43,320 nt of DNA from an uncultured Verrucomicrobiota bacterium (GTDB lineage Bacteria > Verrucomicrobiota > Verrucomicrobiia > Limisphaerales > UBA9464): positions 1 through 43,320 of the forward strand of contig CAIWAH010000134.1 in NCBI GenBank assembly GCA_903910585.1, in the 5' to 3' direction. This document shows, in pieces, positions 1 through 7,802 of the stretch. The notes beneath the pieces are model-generated. The model was not told the DNA's origin and searched no databases. It saw nothing but the letters and a program-made list of their open reading frames with translations. The position numbers and the translations under genes were made by a program. Every line of letters starts with the position of its first letter. Position 1 is the stretch's first letter.

Positions 1-1441
1 CGGCGAACTGCTCGGCGGTGCAGTAGAGGTGCGCGTCGTTCATGTTCATGCTGCGGACGCGCATGAGGCCGAAGAGTTCGCCGGACTGCTCGTAGCGGTA
101 GCAGGTGCCGTATTCGGCGAGCCGGAGCGGCAGGTCGCGGTAACTGCGCGGTTCCGCCGCAAAGATGCGGTGGTGGTGCGGGCAGTTCATCGCCTTGAGG
201 TAGTAGGTTTCTGGCTGCGAAAGCTCTCGCAGGTGCTGCTCGGCCGCTTTGATCCGGACATGTAGTTCGGTCACCTGACGATTGATCTGCTCAAGCTCAG
301 ACAAGCCAGCAGCAACATTTGCCGGGAGTGAACCCTCGATGCGGAGTTCTTCGAACTTCTCCTCGATTGCCTCAAACAACTTATACTCGTCATTGGCGAC
401 ACGCCGGTTCCATTCGCCTATATCGAGATCAAGAACCTCCATTGCGTAGTGGTTCCGTTCCCAGCTAAGGTCGTGAATGCGTTTTCCGAGCGCATTGAGT
501 TCGGCGTTGAGTTGTTGAACCTTGCTGGTGCGAATGGCTCGTTCATCACGTTCTTCGTCGAGTCCCATCGGCGGGAACATCGACTCCGCGTAATACGGCA
601 GGTGGCCTGACGTCTTATACATCTTCTCCTTGGCGAGGTGCGGAGTCTTCACGCGCACGTAGCCGGCCTGGAATTCGGTTTCCTTCGCCAGCTTCTCCAG
701 TTCCTCGACCAGCACGGTGCCTTTCGGCAACCACAGCGGCAGGCCCGGCCCGACATATTCGGCGTCCATGGCGAACAGGCCCATCTCCGCGCCGATCTTG
801 CGGTGGTCGCGCTTCTTGGCCTCCTCCTGCTGCAGGATCCACTGGTCGAGTTCCTCCTTGTTCTTGAAGGCGGTGCCGTAGAGGCGCTGGAGCTGCGGGT
901 TCTTCTCATTGCCGCGGAAGTAGGCGCTGGCGACGCGCAGCATTTTGATGCCGCCGGGCTTCACGTTGCCGGTGCGCATGACGTGCGGTCCGGCGCAGAG
1001 GTCCACGAACTCGCCGTTCTGGAAGAAGCTGATGGGCTCGCCCTCGGGGATGTCGGCGAGGCGCTCGACCTTGAACTTCTGGCCTTTGGACTCGAAGTAG
1101 GCCCGGGCCTCCTCGCGGGTCTTGATGGACTTCTCGAAGACCTGGTTCTCCTTGGTGATCTTGCGCATCTCCTCCTCGATCTTCGGGAAGTCGTCGGGGG
1201 TGAAGCGGTGCTTCAGGTCGAAGTCGTAGTAGAATCCCTCCTCGGTGGGTGGGCCGATGTCGAGCAGGGCGTCGGGCCAGAGGCGGAGGACGGCGGTGGC
1301 GAGGATGTGCGCGCAGGAATGGCGGAGGCGCATGAGCTCGTTCATCTGCTCGCGCTGGTCGAGCGTCTTGCGCTGCACGTCGGACTTGGCGGCCTCGAAG
1401 TTGGCGGGCTGCGGCTGGGGCTGCTGGGATTCGTCGTTCAT
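1..1441 (-). CDS. thrS: Threonyl-tRNA synthetase, partial (3' end lies beyond the window)
   Basis: Charges tRNA-Thr with threonine in the cytoplasm. The first 480 codons are present; the frame is open to position 2 and leaves the window. The editing (tRNA_SAD) domain is recognisable from HSCAH near residue 41 and the DLCAGPHV segment. The catalytic domain shows SGHLPYY, MFPPM, YYLKAMNCPHHH and the motif-2 stretch GLMRVRSMNMNDAH. Two oddities are visible. The usual N-terminal TGS domain (about 60 residues) is absent: the ATG at 1441 is followed by only about 37 residues before the editing domain. About 113 extra residues lie in frame between MFPPMGLDEE and ETYYLKAMNCP (about 212-550); they look helical or coiled-coil. 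No Shine-Dalgarno precedes the ATG. Identity is certain; the exact start is less so. Confidence 0.95.
   Translation of the reverse strand, partial: MNDESQQPQPQPANFEAAKSDVQRKTLDQREQMNELMRLRHSCAHILATAVLRLWPDALLDIGPPTEEGFYYDFDLKHRFTPDDFPKIEEEMRKITKENQVFEKSIKTREEARAYFESKGQKFKVERLADIPEGEPISFFQNGEFVDLCAGPHVMRTGNVKPGGIKMLRVASAYFRGNEKNPQLQRLYGTAFKNKEELDQWILQQEEAKKRDHRKIGAEMGLFAMDAEYVGPGLPLWLPKGTVLVEELEKLAKETEFQAGYVRVKTPHLAKEKMYKTSGHLPYYAESMFPPMGLDEERDERAIRTSKVQQLNAELNALGKRIHDLSWERNHYAMEVLDLDIGEWNRRVANDEYKLFEAIEEKFEELRIEGSLPANVAAGLSELEQINRQVTELHVRIKAAEQHLRELSQPETYYLKAMNCPHHHRIFAAEPRSYRDLPLRLAEYGTCYRYEQSGELFGLMRVRSMNMNDAHLYCTAEQFA
212..550 (-). other. In-frame insertion inside the ThrS catalytic domain
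   Basis: Reading the thrS frame codon by codon shows about 113 residues with no stop between the MFPPM strand and the YYLKAMNCP motif, which are nearly adjacent in ordinary ThrS. The segment is rich in Glu, Leu, Ala, Asn and Arg, with heptad-like stretches (VQQLNAELNALGKRI, LSELEQINRQVTELHVRI), suggesting a helical hairpin. Its base composition is lower in G+C (31 of 60 in 361-420) than flanking thrS (40 of 60 in 721-780). Confidence 0.85.
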
Positions 1442-1462
1442 GGGAAAGGGGGAGGGGGTTAC

Positions 1463-1600
1463 CAGCGAAGACGCGAAGGCGCGAAGAAGACGGAGGCGAT
1501 GAATTTGGAAGGCAGGAAAGCAGGAAGTGAGCAGGCTTTTTCCTGCTTTCCTGCCTTCCAGATTTTCTTCTCGGGTCTTCGCATCTTCGCGTCTTCGCTG
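1463..1600. repeat. Nested palindromic element (REP/MITE-like)
   Basis: The inner arms 1506-1526 and 1540-1560 are perfect 21-bp inverted repeats around a 13-nt loop. Imperfect outer arms 1463-1491 and 1575-1600 are built of gcgaag/cttcgc repeats and pair in the same orientation. The whole would extrude as one long two-part hairpin. It lies between the thrS start and the terminator of the neighbouring operon and codes for nothing recognisable. Mobility is inferred from form only; no second copy occurs in the window. Confidence 0.75.
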
Positions 1601-1614
1601 TTCGTTTGATCGGG

Positions 1615-1652
1615 AAACAAAAACGCCCCGGACCGGTTCAGGTGCGAGGCGT
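1615..1652 (-). terminator. Probable intrinsic terminator
   Basis: On the minus strand a hairpin with acgcc/ggcgt ends (1623-1652) is followed by a U-rich run (the A-run at 1615-1623 on the plus strand). It sits about 140 nt after the stop of the DUF58 gene at 1793 and about 180 nt before the thrS start. It can therefore end the eight-gene operon, or act in a leader in front of thrS. Confidence 0.55.
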
Positions 1653-1656
1653 GTTG

Positions 1657-1684
1657 GCGTCCGGCAGCTACGGGCTGCGGACGC
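1657..1684 (-). other. GC-rich hairpin beside the terminator
   Basis: Arms gcgtcc/ggacgc and gcagc/gctgc form an 11-bp stem with one bulged base and a 5-nt loop. On the minus strand it comes just before the terminator hairpin at 1623-1652, so the two could be alternative or stacked structures. It could be part of an attenuator, but no antiterminator pairing or leader peptide was identified. Confidence 0.45.
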
Positions 1685-1792
1685 TAGGCGGTAGTCGTCG
1701 TGTTACGGCCGACGGAGATCACGGCCGGGAGTGAAGCCGGAAGCCGGCGCAGGAGGCAACGGGATTTTCCGGCGGGACCGCCCGCCCCGGCC

Positions 1793-3157
1793 TCAGATCA
1801 GCTGGCGGGCCTTGATGTCGAGGTATTGCCGGATGAGCTGGCCGGTCATCGCGTCGTGGTCGCTGACGGCGAACCGCACGCCGTGGCGGCGGAGTCCCTG
1901 TTCGAGTTCGCGCAGCCGCTGCCAGCGCAGATGTCCGCCCAGGGCGGCGTAGAGGTCGTCGCCGGTCTGCACGGTCCGGCCGGGCGAGAACGCGGGTTCG
2001 GCTCCGGGCGGGCGCGGCTGGATGACCTGGACGAGATGCTGCCGGGCGATCAGGTCGGCTCCGCGGACGAAACTTTCGGCGAGCACCGAGTCGTCGAGCG
2101 CGGTGAGGAAGACCACGAGCGCACGCCGGCGCAGGCGGACCCGCAGCGTCGCGCAGAGGTCCTCGAAGTCCGGCGAGACGGGCCGCGACTGGAGGTGGTG
2201 CAGGGCATCACGGCAGGCGGCGAAATGCCCGCGGCCGGTGCGGGCCCGGACGAACCGGCGCACGCGGTCGTCGAAGGCGATCACCCCGAACAGGTCGCCC
2301 TGGCGTTCCGCCACCGCGGCCAGCAGCAGGGCGGCGGACACGCAGCGGTCGAGCACGGTTTCCGGAGCGTCGCCCCGTTCGTCGGTCGGGGGCGCGGTGG
2401 ACCGGCCGGCGGGCCGGGCGGACAGGCGCGAGGCATCGAGCACCAGATAGACCTCCTGGGTGCGTTCGAGCTGGAAGACCTTGGTGACCGGCTGCTGGCG
2501 TTTGGCCGTGGCGCGCCAGTGGATGTCCTCGGCGGGATCGCCCGGGAGGTATTCGCGGAGCTTTTCGAACTCACGTCCCTTGCCCACGAGCCGCTGGGCG
2601 TGGGTGCCGCTGTTGCCGCGGTTGAGGAAGAGCGCGGCCACCGTCCGCTGCTCGGGGCGGAGATCGGGATAGCTGCGCACTTCGCACGCGGCGGGGATGC
2701 CGCGGCGGATTTCCCACAGGCCGAAGGGCGACGGCGAGCCGACGTGGACGGTCGCGATGGAGAAACGTCCCCGCTGCCGGGCGGTGACCGGCCAGGTGAG
2801 GGTTGCAGCCACGCTGGCGATGGGCAGTTGCACCGCGCGGACCTCGGCTGGGGATTCCAGTTCCGGCGGCAACGCGAGCCCGAGGCGGAGCGAACGGTCG
2901 CGGTTGGTGCGGTTGTGGAGCTGGACGGCGAGTTCGCCCGGGCGGCCGCGGGTGAGGCGGGCGACCGGCGGCAGGGTGACGGCGAGACCCGCCAACGCGC
3001 CATGGCCGCGCAGGGCGTCCACCAGCGCGAGCAGGGCGAACAGCACAATGGCGCCCACGCACAGCCCGGCCACGTCCGGAAAGATGCCGGCCAAGGTCGC
3101 CAGCGGCACCGGCACGATGGCGGTGAGCCGGAGCAGCTTGGTCGTGGGGGCGAACAT
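1793..3157 (-). CDS. DUF58 domain protein (MoxR operon)
   Basis: 454 residues. Two hydrophobic segments (about 8-28 and 31-48) anchor the N-terminus. A soluble beta-rich part follows, then the DUF58 signature GREFEKLREYLPGDPAEDIHW (about 194-214) and a VWA-like start VYLVLDAS (about 236-243). DUF58 proteins are regularly encoded next to MoxR AAA+ ATPases and are thought to work with them in folding or assembling envelope complexes; the actual substrate is unknown. It is the last gene of an eight-gene operon, 19 nt after the MoxR gene, with a terminator-like hairpin about 140 nt beyond its stop. Family assignment is firm; function is inferred from context. Confidence 0.9.
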   Translation of the reverse strand: MFAPTTKLLRLTAIVPVPLATLAGIFPDVAGLCVGAIVLFALLALVDALRGHGALAGLAVTLPPVARLTRGRPGELAVQLHNRTNRDRSLRLGLALPPELESPAEVRAVQLPIASVAATLTWPVTARQRGRFSIATVHVGSPSPFGLWEIRRGIPAACEVRSYPDLRPEQRTVAALFLNRGNSGTHAQRLVGKGREFEKLREYLPGDPAEDIHWRATAKRQQPVTKVFQLERTQEVYLVLDASRLSARPAGRSTAPPTDERGDAPETVLDRCVSAALLLAAVAERQGDLFGVIAFDDRVRRFVRARTGRGHFAACRDALHHLQSRPVSPDFEDLCATLRVRLRRRALVVFLTALDDSVLAESFVRGADLIARQHLVQVIQPRPPGAEPAFSPGRTVQTGDDLYAALGGHLRWQRLRELEQGLRRHGVRFAVSDHDAMTGQLIRQYLDIKARQLI

Positions 3158-3176
3158 GGCGGGGCGGGGAACCGGT

Positions 3177-4142
3177 TCAGCGGGGCACCGCGACGCCTTC
3201 GAGGATGCGGGTGACCACCTCGCCGATGCTGGTGCCTTCGAGCTCGAACTCCGGCCGCAGCACCAGCCGGTGGCCCAGCACCGGGCCGGCGAGGAACTTG
3301 ACGTCGTCCGGGGTCACGAAGTCGCGGTCCTGGAGCGCAGCGAGCGCGCGGGCGGCGAGCAGCAACGCCTGGGAGGCCCGGGGGCCGGCGCCGACGAGCA
3401 CGCTTTCGTTGGTGCGGGTGGCGCGGACGACATCCACCGCGTAAGCGATCAGTTCGGGCTGGACGGTGACGTGGCGCAGTTCGGCGCGGAGGGCGGCGAG
3501 GCGTTCCGGGGTCGCGATCGGCTGCACCTCGCCCGAGGCGAGCACGCGCTCCGGGGAATCGGTGCCGAGCGTCCGGCGGGCGAGGGTCAGCTCGTCGTCG
3601 CGGTCCGGGCAGGGCATCACGACCTTGAGGAGGAAGCGGTCCCGCTGCGCTTCCGGCAGCGGGTAGGTGCCCTCGCTTTCGACCGGATTCTGCGTGGCGA
3701 AGACGGTGAAGTTCGCCGGGAGCGCGTGGGTCTCGCGGTCGATGGTGACGAGCCGTTCCTGCATGGCCTGGAGGAGCGCGGACTGCGTCTTGGCCGGGGC
3801 ACGGTTGATCTCGTCGGCCAGCAGGAAGGTGGTGAAGACCGGCCCCTTCACGAGCGTGAACTCGTTCCGGGCGAGATTGAAGACGTGCGTGCCGGTGATG
3901 TCGGCCGGCATGAGGTCGGGCGTGAACTGGATGCGGCCGAATTCGCAGCCGAGCACGGCGGCCAGCGTGCGCACGAGCAGCGTCTTGGCCACGCCGGGCA
4001 CGCCCTCGATGAGCGCGTGCTGGTTGGTGGCGATGGCGACGAGCGCGAGGTCCACCACCGGCTGCTGGCCGATGATGACCTTGCCGATCTCGCGGCGGGC
4101 GGTGACCAGCAGGTCCTGGAGATGTTCGAGGTTCGTGTCCAT
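3177..4142 (-). CDS. MoxR-family AAA+ ATPase
   Basis: 321 residues, the usual length for MoxR proteins. Walker A is GVPGVAKT (47-54), Walker B is LLADE (107-111) followed by INRAPAKTQSALLQAMQE. Sensor 1 lies in FATQNPVE (148-155) and the arginine-finger region in EAQRDRF (164-170). MoxR ATPases act as chaperones that mature or activate partner proteins, often DUF58/VWA proteins encoded beside them. Here the DUF58 gene follows by 19 nt and the DUF4350 gene ends 6 nt upstream. No VWA (BatA/BatB-like) gene is seen in the operon. The start ATG lacks a clear ribosome-binding site. Confidence 0.95.
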   Translation of the reverse strand: MDTNLEHLQDLLVTARREIGKVIIGQQPVVDLALVAIATNQHALIEGVPGVAKTLLVRTLAAVLGCEFGRIQFTPDLMPADITGTHVFNLARNEFTLVKGPVFTTFLLADEINRAPAKTQSALLQAMQERLVTIDRETHALPANFTVFATQNPVESEGTYPLPEAQRDRFLLKVVMPCPDRDDELTLARRTLGTDSPERVLASGEVQPIATPERLAALRAELRHVTVQPELIAYAVDVVRATRTNESVLVGAGPRASQALLLAARALAALQDRDFVTPDDVKFLAGPVLGHRLVLRPEFELEGTSIGEVVTRILEGVAVPR

Positions 4143-4148
4143 GGGAAT

Positions 4149-5339
4149 TCAGCGTCGGTGAAGGAGGTCGGTGAGGCGGCGGTAAACTTCGACGGGATTG
4201 CGGGCCTTGGGCGGCTGGGCGCTTTCGAGATTCACGAGGTCCTGCATGGCGGCGATCCGCGGTGCCAGGTCGGGGCGGGTGCGCCCCACCGAATTCCGCC
4301 ATGCCCCGAAGCAGCGCGGCACCAGTTCGGCCACCGGCACGGCCCGGCGCAGCAGGTTGTGGAAGCCCGTGGCGGAATCCTGGGCGGTGACCGTCTCGCC
4401 GGTTTCACCCGCACCGGCCTGCCGGGGCACCAGCGAGCTGGACTGCTGCCAGATGAAGAGCGCGGCGAGCAGCAGCAGGCCGAAGCCGAGGCCGTGCAGC
4501 CGGTAGCGGCGGGCCAGGGTCATGATGCCGGGGTTCAGTTCCGTGCCGAGGTGGGTCTCGTCAAAGACGATCCGGGAGGACGGGCCCGGCAACCAGGCGA
4601 GCAGGGCGGAGTTTCGGTCGGTGCGGAGCGCGCCGTTGCGATGGAAATGGTCGGAACTCGCCACCACGACCCAGCCCTTGCCGGCGGGACGGGTGATCAG
4701 GACGGGGCCATGCTCGTCGGCGAAGAGCGGAATCCAGTTGGTGTCGAGTTGGGCGAAGCGCAGCGAGGCGGGCCAGCGCAACGTGCCCGGCAGTTCCGGG
4801 GCGGCGGCCGGCGTGGCGGTGACGGTGAAGGCGTCGGTGGAGTTGGTTCCCCGCGCGAGGCGGAGATCAAACCGCCAATGCGTCGCGAGACTGGTCCCGA
4901 AGGGCCAGGGGCTGAAATTGGTGCCCCCGGTCGGCGGCGTGCCGATCCAGAAATTGGTGCCGTTGGCGGGCACCGGCAGCCGGAATTCGTTGAGGGTGAT
5001 CACGACGCGGCCGCCCTGCGCGAGGAAGTCGTCCAGTTCGCCGACGTTGCGCGACGAAAGCCAGTCCCGGTCGGCGGCGTCGCTGCTGAGCAGGAACAGC
5101 GTGGTGTCCACGCCGTTGCCGAGGCGATGCACCGGTTCCAGGGACCGGCTGACCGCCAGCCCGGGGAGGCGGCTCAGGCTCTCGTAGTAGGCCCGCGCCC
5201 CCACCGGATCGGCACGGAAGGTCGAACCCTCCGCGTAGATGTCGCCGGTGGTGAACCGCAGGTCGAGCAGACGCCAGATCGCCCAGCCGAGACCGACAGC
5301 GGCGCACGCGAGGAGCAGGCGGGAGAGGGACGGCTTCAT
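4149..5339 (-). CDS. DUF4350 domain membrane protein
   Basis: 396 residues from the ATG at 5339, which overlaps the stop of the upstream gene by 4 nt (ATGA), supporting this start over longer readings. One transmembrane segment lies at each end of the main domain (about 6-24 and 281-297), leaving a large extracytoplasmic part. The region GARAYYESLSRLPGLAV (about 47-63) and the following Rossmann-like part (LFLLSSDAADRDW, GGRVVITL) fit DUF4350, a family found with MoxR, DUF58 and DUF4129 genes. The C-terminal 95 residues are cytoplasmic and helical. Function is unknown; the context suggests a membrane partner of the MoxR ATPase. Confidence 0.85.
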   Translation of the reverse strand: MKPSLSRLLLACAAVGLGWAIWRLLDLRFTTGDIYAEGSTFRADPVGARAYYESLSRLPGLAVSRSLEPVHRLGNGVDTTLFLLSSDAADRDWLSSRNVGELDDFLAQGGRVVITLNEFRLPVPANGTNFWIGTPPTGGTNFSPWPFGTSLATHWRFDLRLARGTNSTDAFTVTATPAAAPELPGTLRWPASLRFAQLDTNWIPLFADEHGPVLITRPAGKGWVVVASSDHFHRNGALRTDRNSALLAWLPGPSSRIVFDETHLGTELNPGIMTLARRYRLHGLGFGLLLLAALFIWQQSSSLVPRQAGAGETGETVTAQDSATGFHNLLRRAVPVAELVPRCFGAWRNSVGRTRPDLAPRIAAMQDLVNLESAQPPKARNPVEVYRRLTDLLHRR

Positions 5340-6976
5340 GCGCGGCGCATCTCCTCCACCTGGGCCGCGAATTCCACCAGGCCGTCCGCCGTCGTCGCGT
5401 GGCCGCCATACCACACGCGGTCGAACTCCCGGGCGGCGCCGGTGAACAGGCCGACGATCTCGGGCCGGGCCCGCGCCCGCCGGCGCAGCTCGGTGGCGTA
5501 GTCCACGTTCGACTTGTGCCGGGCGAGCCGGATGAACTCCCGCCGCGCCAGGTGGGCCAGGGCCGCGAGGTAAAAGGCCCGGAGTGCCAGCCGGTGATCG
5601 CCCTCGTCCAGCAGGCGCTGGGCGAGCGCGAGCCAGCCGTCCTCCGGCAATTGGTCGGCCGCGACGAATTCCGCCCGCAGGTCGGGCGCCGCGGGACCCG
5701 GCTCGGGAACCGTCTCTTCGCCGGGCCGGCGGGGGCGCCAGATGCGGTAGCCGAACCAGACCAGCACCAGCGCGACCGCGGCGACCAGCAGCCAGACGAG
5801 GAACTGAGCCAGGGCCGCGAAGTTGAACGAGAAGTTGCCGGTCGGCGTCTTGGGGCCGCGATTGGCCCCGAGGGCCTTCTCCAGCCAGTCGGCGATGGCG
5901 CGGATCGGCCGCAGGAGGTTCCGGAACAGCCGGCCGAGCTGCTCGTCGAGGGCCTTCATCTGGCGGCCCAGCCAGCCCAGTTCGACGTCCGGCCGCTGAA
6001 GCTGCCAGTCGCGGGGCGCGCGCCAGGTGAACTCCGGCCGTTCGAGCACGTCGGCAATCGCACGGTCGAGTTCGGCGGGAACGATCTCGGCCGGTGGCGG
6101 CACCGGAGGCGCGGTGGCGGCCCGGACCGGCAACGCCATGCCCAGTCCGCACCCGAGCAGCGCGATGAGCGCGGCCTGCTGCAGCCACTTCAACCGCGCG
6201 CGGAGATCGTCACCCGAGTGCCGGGAGAATCCGTGCAGGCACCGCAGCGCGTAGGCCGCCTTCACCAGCGGGTCCACGGCGATCGCGCCGAGCGACATCA
6301 CGATGGCCAGGAAGGTCGTGTTGAGGAGCGCGCCGGGGCTGAGCGTCAGCCGGCTTTCGACGCCGAACAGCATCTTGAGAAGGTGCGGTGCCGTGTAGAG
6401 CGCGATGCCGGCGTTGAGCGAGGCGACCAGCCATGCGAGGAAGACCAGGGTCAGCAGCGTGTGGTTCTGTCCGGGCCACAGCAGGCACTGGCGCCAGGCG
6501 AGCCGGTGGAGTTCGCCCGGGCGATGCGGAGTGCGGGCCGCGAGCACGGCGACATTCTGCGTCCAGGCGAACGCCCAGGCGAAGGGGAGCGTCAGCACCG
6601 CCGCCACCGGCAGCACGAGGAGCGTCAGCGGTTGGAGCGCGGCCTGGGTCACGAGCACACCCAGCCAGTTGCGGAGGTTCCAACTGGCGGTTTCGTCGGC
6701 CGAGGCCCGTGCCAGCAGGCGGCCGGCGAAGACCGCCTGACAGGTCTTCAGCCACACGAACAGGCCGGCCAGGGCCCATGCGGACGTGAACAGCCGGGAC
6801 TCCGCGTGGGCGGCCCGGCTCATCTCGGCCCAGAAGAACAGCAGCGCCACGGTGAAGGGCAGGGCCCCGGCCAGCCAGATCAGGAAGTCCGCCGCGGGTG
6901 TCCGGCGGAGCAGGTGCATGCCCTGTTCCAACAGGTCCAGGGCGGGCACGGCTTGGCTGCGGGGCGGTCGGGCCAT
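5336..6976 (-). CDS. DUF4129 domain membrane protein
   Basis: 546 residues. The N-terminal half holds about six hydrophobic segments (roughly 30-50, 65-85, 105-140, 172-196, 216-236, 266-284). A proline-rich linker and soluble part follow, then a last transmembrane segment (about 388-410). The C-terminal DUF4129 region (about 445-525) contains WLALAQRLLDEGDHRLALRAFYLAALAHLARREFI read in two pieces, and ends with FDRVWYGG. DUF4129 proteins accompany MoxR/DUF58 loci and may bind or present substrates at the membrane. The stop overlaps the next gene by 4 nt, so translation is probably coupled. The upstream zinc-finger gene ends 3 nt before its ATG. Confidence 0.85.
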   Translation of the reverse strand: MARPPRSQAVPALDLLEQGMHLLRRTPAADFLIWLAGALPFTVALLFFWAEMSRAAHAESRLFTSAWALAGLFVWLKTCQAVFAGRLLARASADETASWNLRNWLGVLVTQAALQPLTLLVLPVAAVLTLPFAWAFAWTQNVAVLAARTPHRPGELHRLAWRQCLLWPGQNHTLLTLVFLAWLVASLNAGIALYTAPHLLKMLFGVESRLTLSPGALLNTTFLAIVMSLGAIAVDPLVKAAYALRCLHGFSRHSGDDLRARLKWLQQAALIALLGCGLGMALPVRAATAPPVPPPAEIVPAELDRAIADVLERPEFTWRAPRDWQLQRPDVELGWLGRQMKALDEQLGRLFRNLLRPIRAIADWLEKALGANRGPKTPTGNFSFNFAALAQFLVWLLVAAVALVLVWFGYRIWRPRRPGEETVPEPGPAAPDLRAEFVAADQLPEDGWLALAQRLLDEGDHRLALRAFYLAALAHLARREFIRLARHKSNVDYATELRRRARARPEIVGLFTGAAREFDRVWYGGHATTADGLVEFAAQVEEMRRA

Positions 6977-6979
6977 GCG

Positions 6980-7297
6980 TCACTCCGATTGCAGCCGTTG
7001 CCAAAGGGTGCCCTCGTGCCATTCGGACGGCAGCGCGAGCAGCACCGAGCCCAGGGCGTAGAAGCAGAGCCAGGCCACGAAGAGGCCGCCCACAGCCCAC
7101 ACCGGACTCACCAGCCAGCCAAAGGAGCCCGGGGCGGCGGCGGCCGGCACCGTGAGCCGCGTCAGGCAGCCGGCGCACAGGACCCGGCCCTCGTGCTCCG
7201 TGACGCATTCCCGGCAGAAGAACTGCCGGCACTGCGGGCACCGGGCGGCCGCTTCGCGCTCGGCGTGGTTCAGGCAGCGATGGGCGGTCAGGGCCAT
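6980..7297 (-). CDS. Small zinc-finger (B-box-like) membrane protein
   Basis: 105 residues. The N-terminal 45 residues carry a B-box-like zinc-finger pattern (C8, H11, C20, C23, C28, C31, C41, C44), followed by a long hydrophobic segment (about 59-88) that would cross the membrane once. Its only charged tail is the short C-terminus. It lies 4 nt after one operon gene and 3 nt before the DUF4129 gene, so it belongs to the same transcript. The fingers probably bind zinc and a protein partner on the cytoplasmic side; this is inference from the motif. No enzymatic function is visible. Confidence 0.75.
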   Translation of the reverse strand: MALTAHRCLNHAEREAAARCPQCRQFFCRECVTEHEGRVLCAGCLTRLTVPAAAAPGSFGWLVSPVWAVGGLFVAWLCFYALGSVLLALPSEWHEGTLWQRLQSE

Positions 7298-7301
7298 GTG
7301 T

Positions 7302-7802
7302 TCAGGCGGCGGCGGGCGGAGTGGAGTCAGCCTCTGGAACCGTGGCTCCGGCTTCGTCCTGGGCCGCGATCACCAGCGGCCGGATCCGGGCAAAACAGCG
7401 CTCGAAATCTCCGACCCGGCGCAAGGCGGGCACGTCCGTGGCCTGCACCGCCGTCTGGAGCACGGTGCGGCAGGTGGGGCCGGCAACGCTGTTCACCACC
7501 ACGACCGCGAGCGGCCCGAGGGCGATGACGCCAAAACCGACGATCACTTCGACCGGCGAGCCGGGGATGACGACCGGGAGCAGCAGCAGCGCGGCCGCGA
7601 GGCCGAACACGAGATTGATCCACAGCCGACGGGAAGTCCGCTGCACGAGCAGGCCCTGGAGGTCGCGGAGGTAAAAGCGGCGGTAGTTCTCGGAGAAGCC
7701 ATCAAAGCCCACCAGCAGCAGGTGATCCCCGCACAGGTAGATCCGGTGACGGCGGTTCCAGGTGCGCAGGCCGGTCGGGCCGAGGGGTTCGGGCGGGTTC
7801 AT
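7302..7802 (-). CDS. Small membrane protein of the MoxR operon, unknown function
   Basis: 166 residues from the ATG at 7802, which overlaps the preceding stop by 4 nt (ATGA). A soluble N-terminal part (about 1-60) has a PH-like look (RIYLCGDHLLLVGFDGF, FYLRDLQGLLVQRT). Two adjacent transmembrane segments follow (about 62-80 and 86-106) and a short soluble tail. The pattern of a bPH-like domain ahead of two membrane helices recalls small bacterial PH-domain membrane proteins, but that assignment is only an impression. Its place between two zinc-finger membrane proteins suggests a shared complex. Confidence 0.7.
   Translation of the reverse strand: MNPPEPLGPTGLRTWNRRHRIYLCGDHLLLVGFDGFSENYRRFYLRDLQGLLVQRTSRRLWINLVFGLAAALLLLPVVIPGSPVEVIVGFGVIALGPLAVVVVNSVAGPTCRTVLQTAVQATDVPALRRVGDFERCFARIRPLVIAAQDEAGATVPEADSTPPAAA

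Noticed and set aside
212..550. Intein in ThrS
   Set aside because: Too short, and the splice-junction residues and blocks of inteins are absent; helical insertion fits better.
1600..1792. T-box riboswitch before thrS
   Set aside because: No specifier loop, T-box sequence or antiterminator pairing was found, and T-boxes are chiefly found in Firmicutes and Actinobacteria.
2697..5501. Long plus-strand open frame over the MoxR and DUF4350 genes
   Set aside because: It lies antisense to genes with exact AAA+ motifs and operon spacing.
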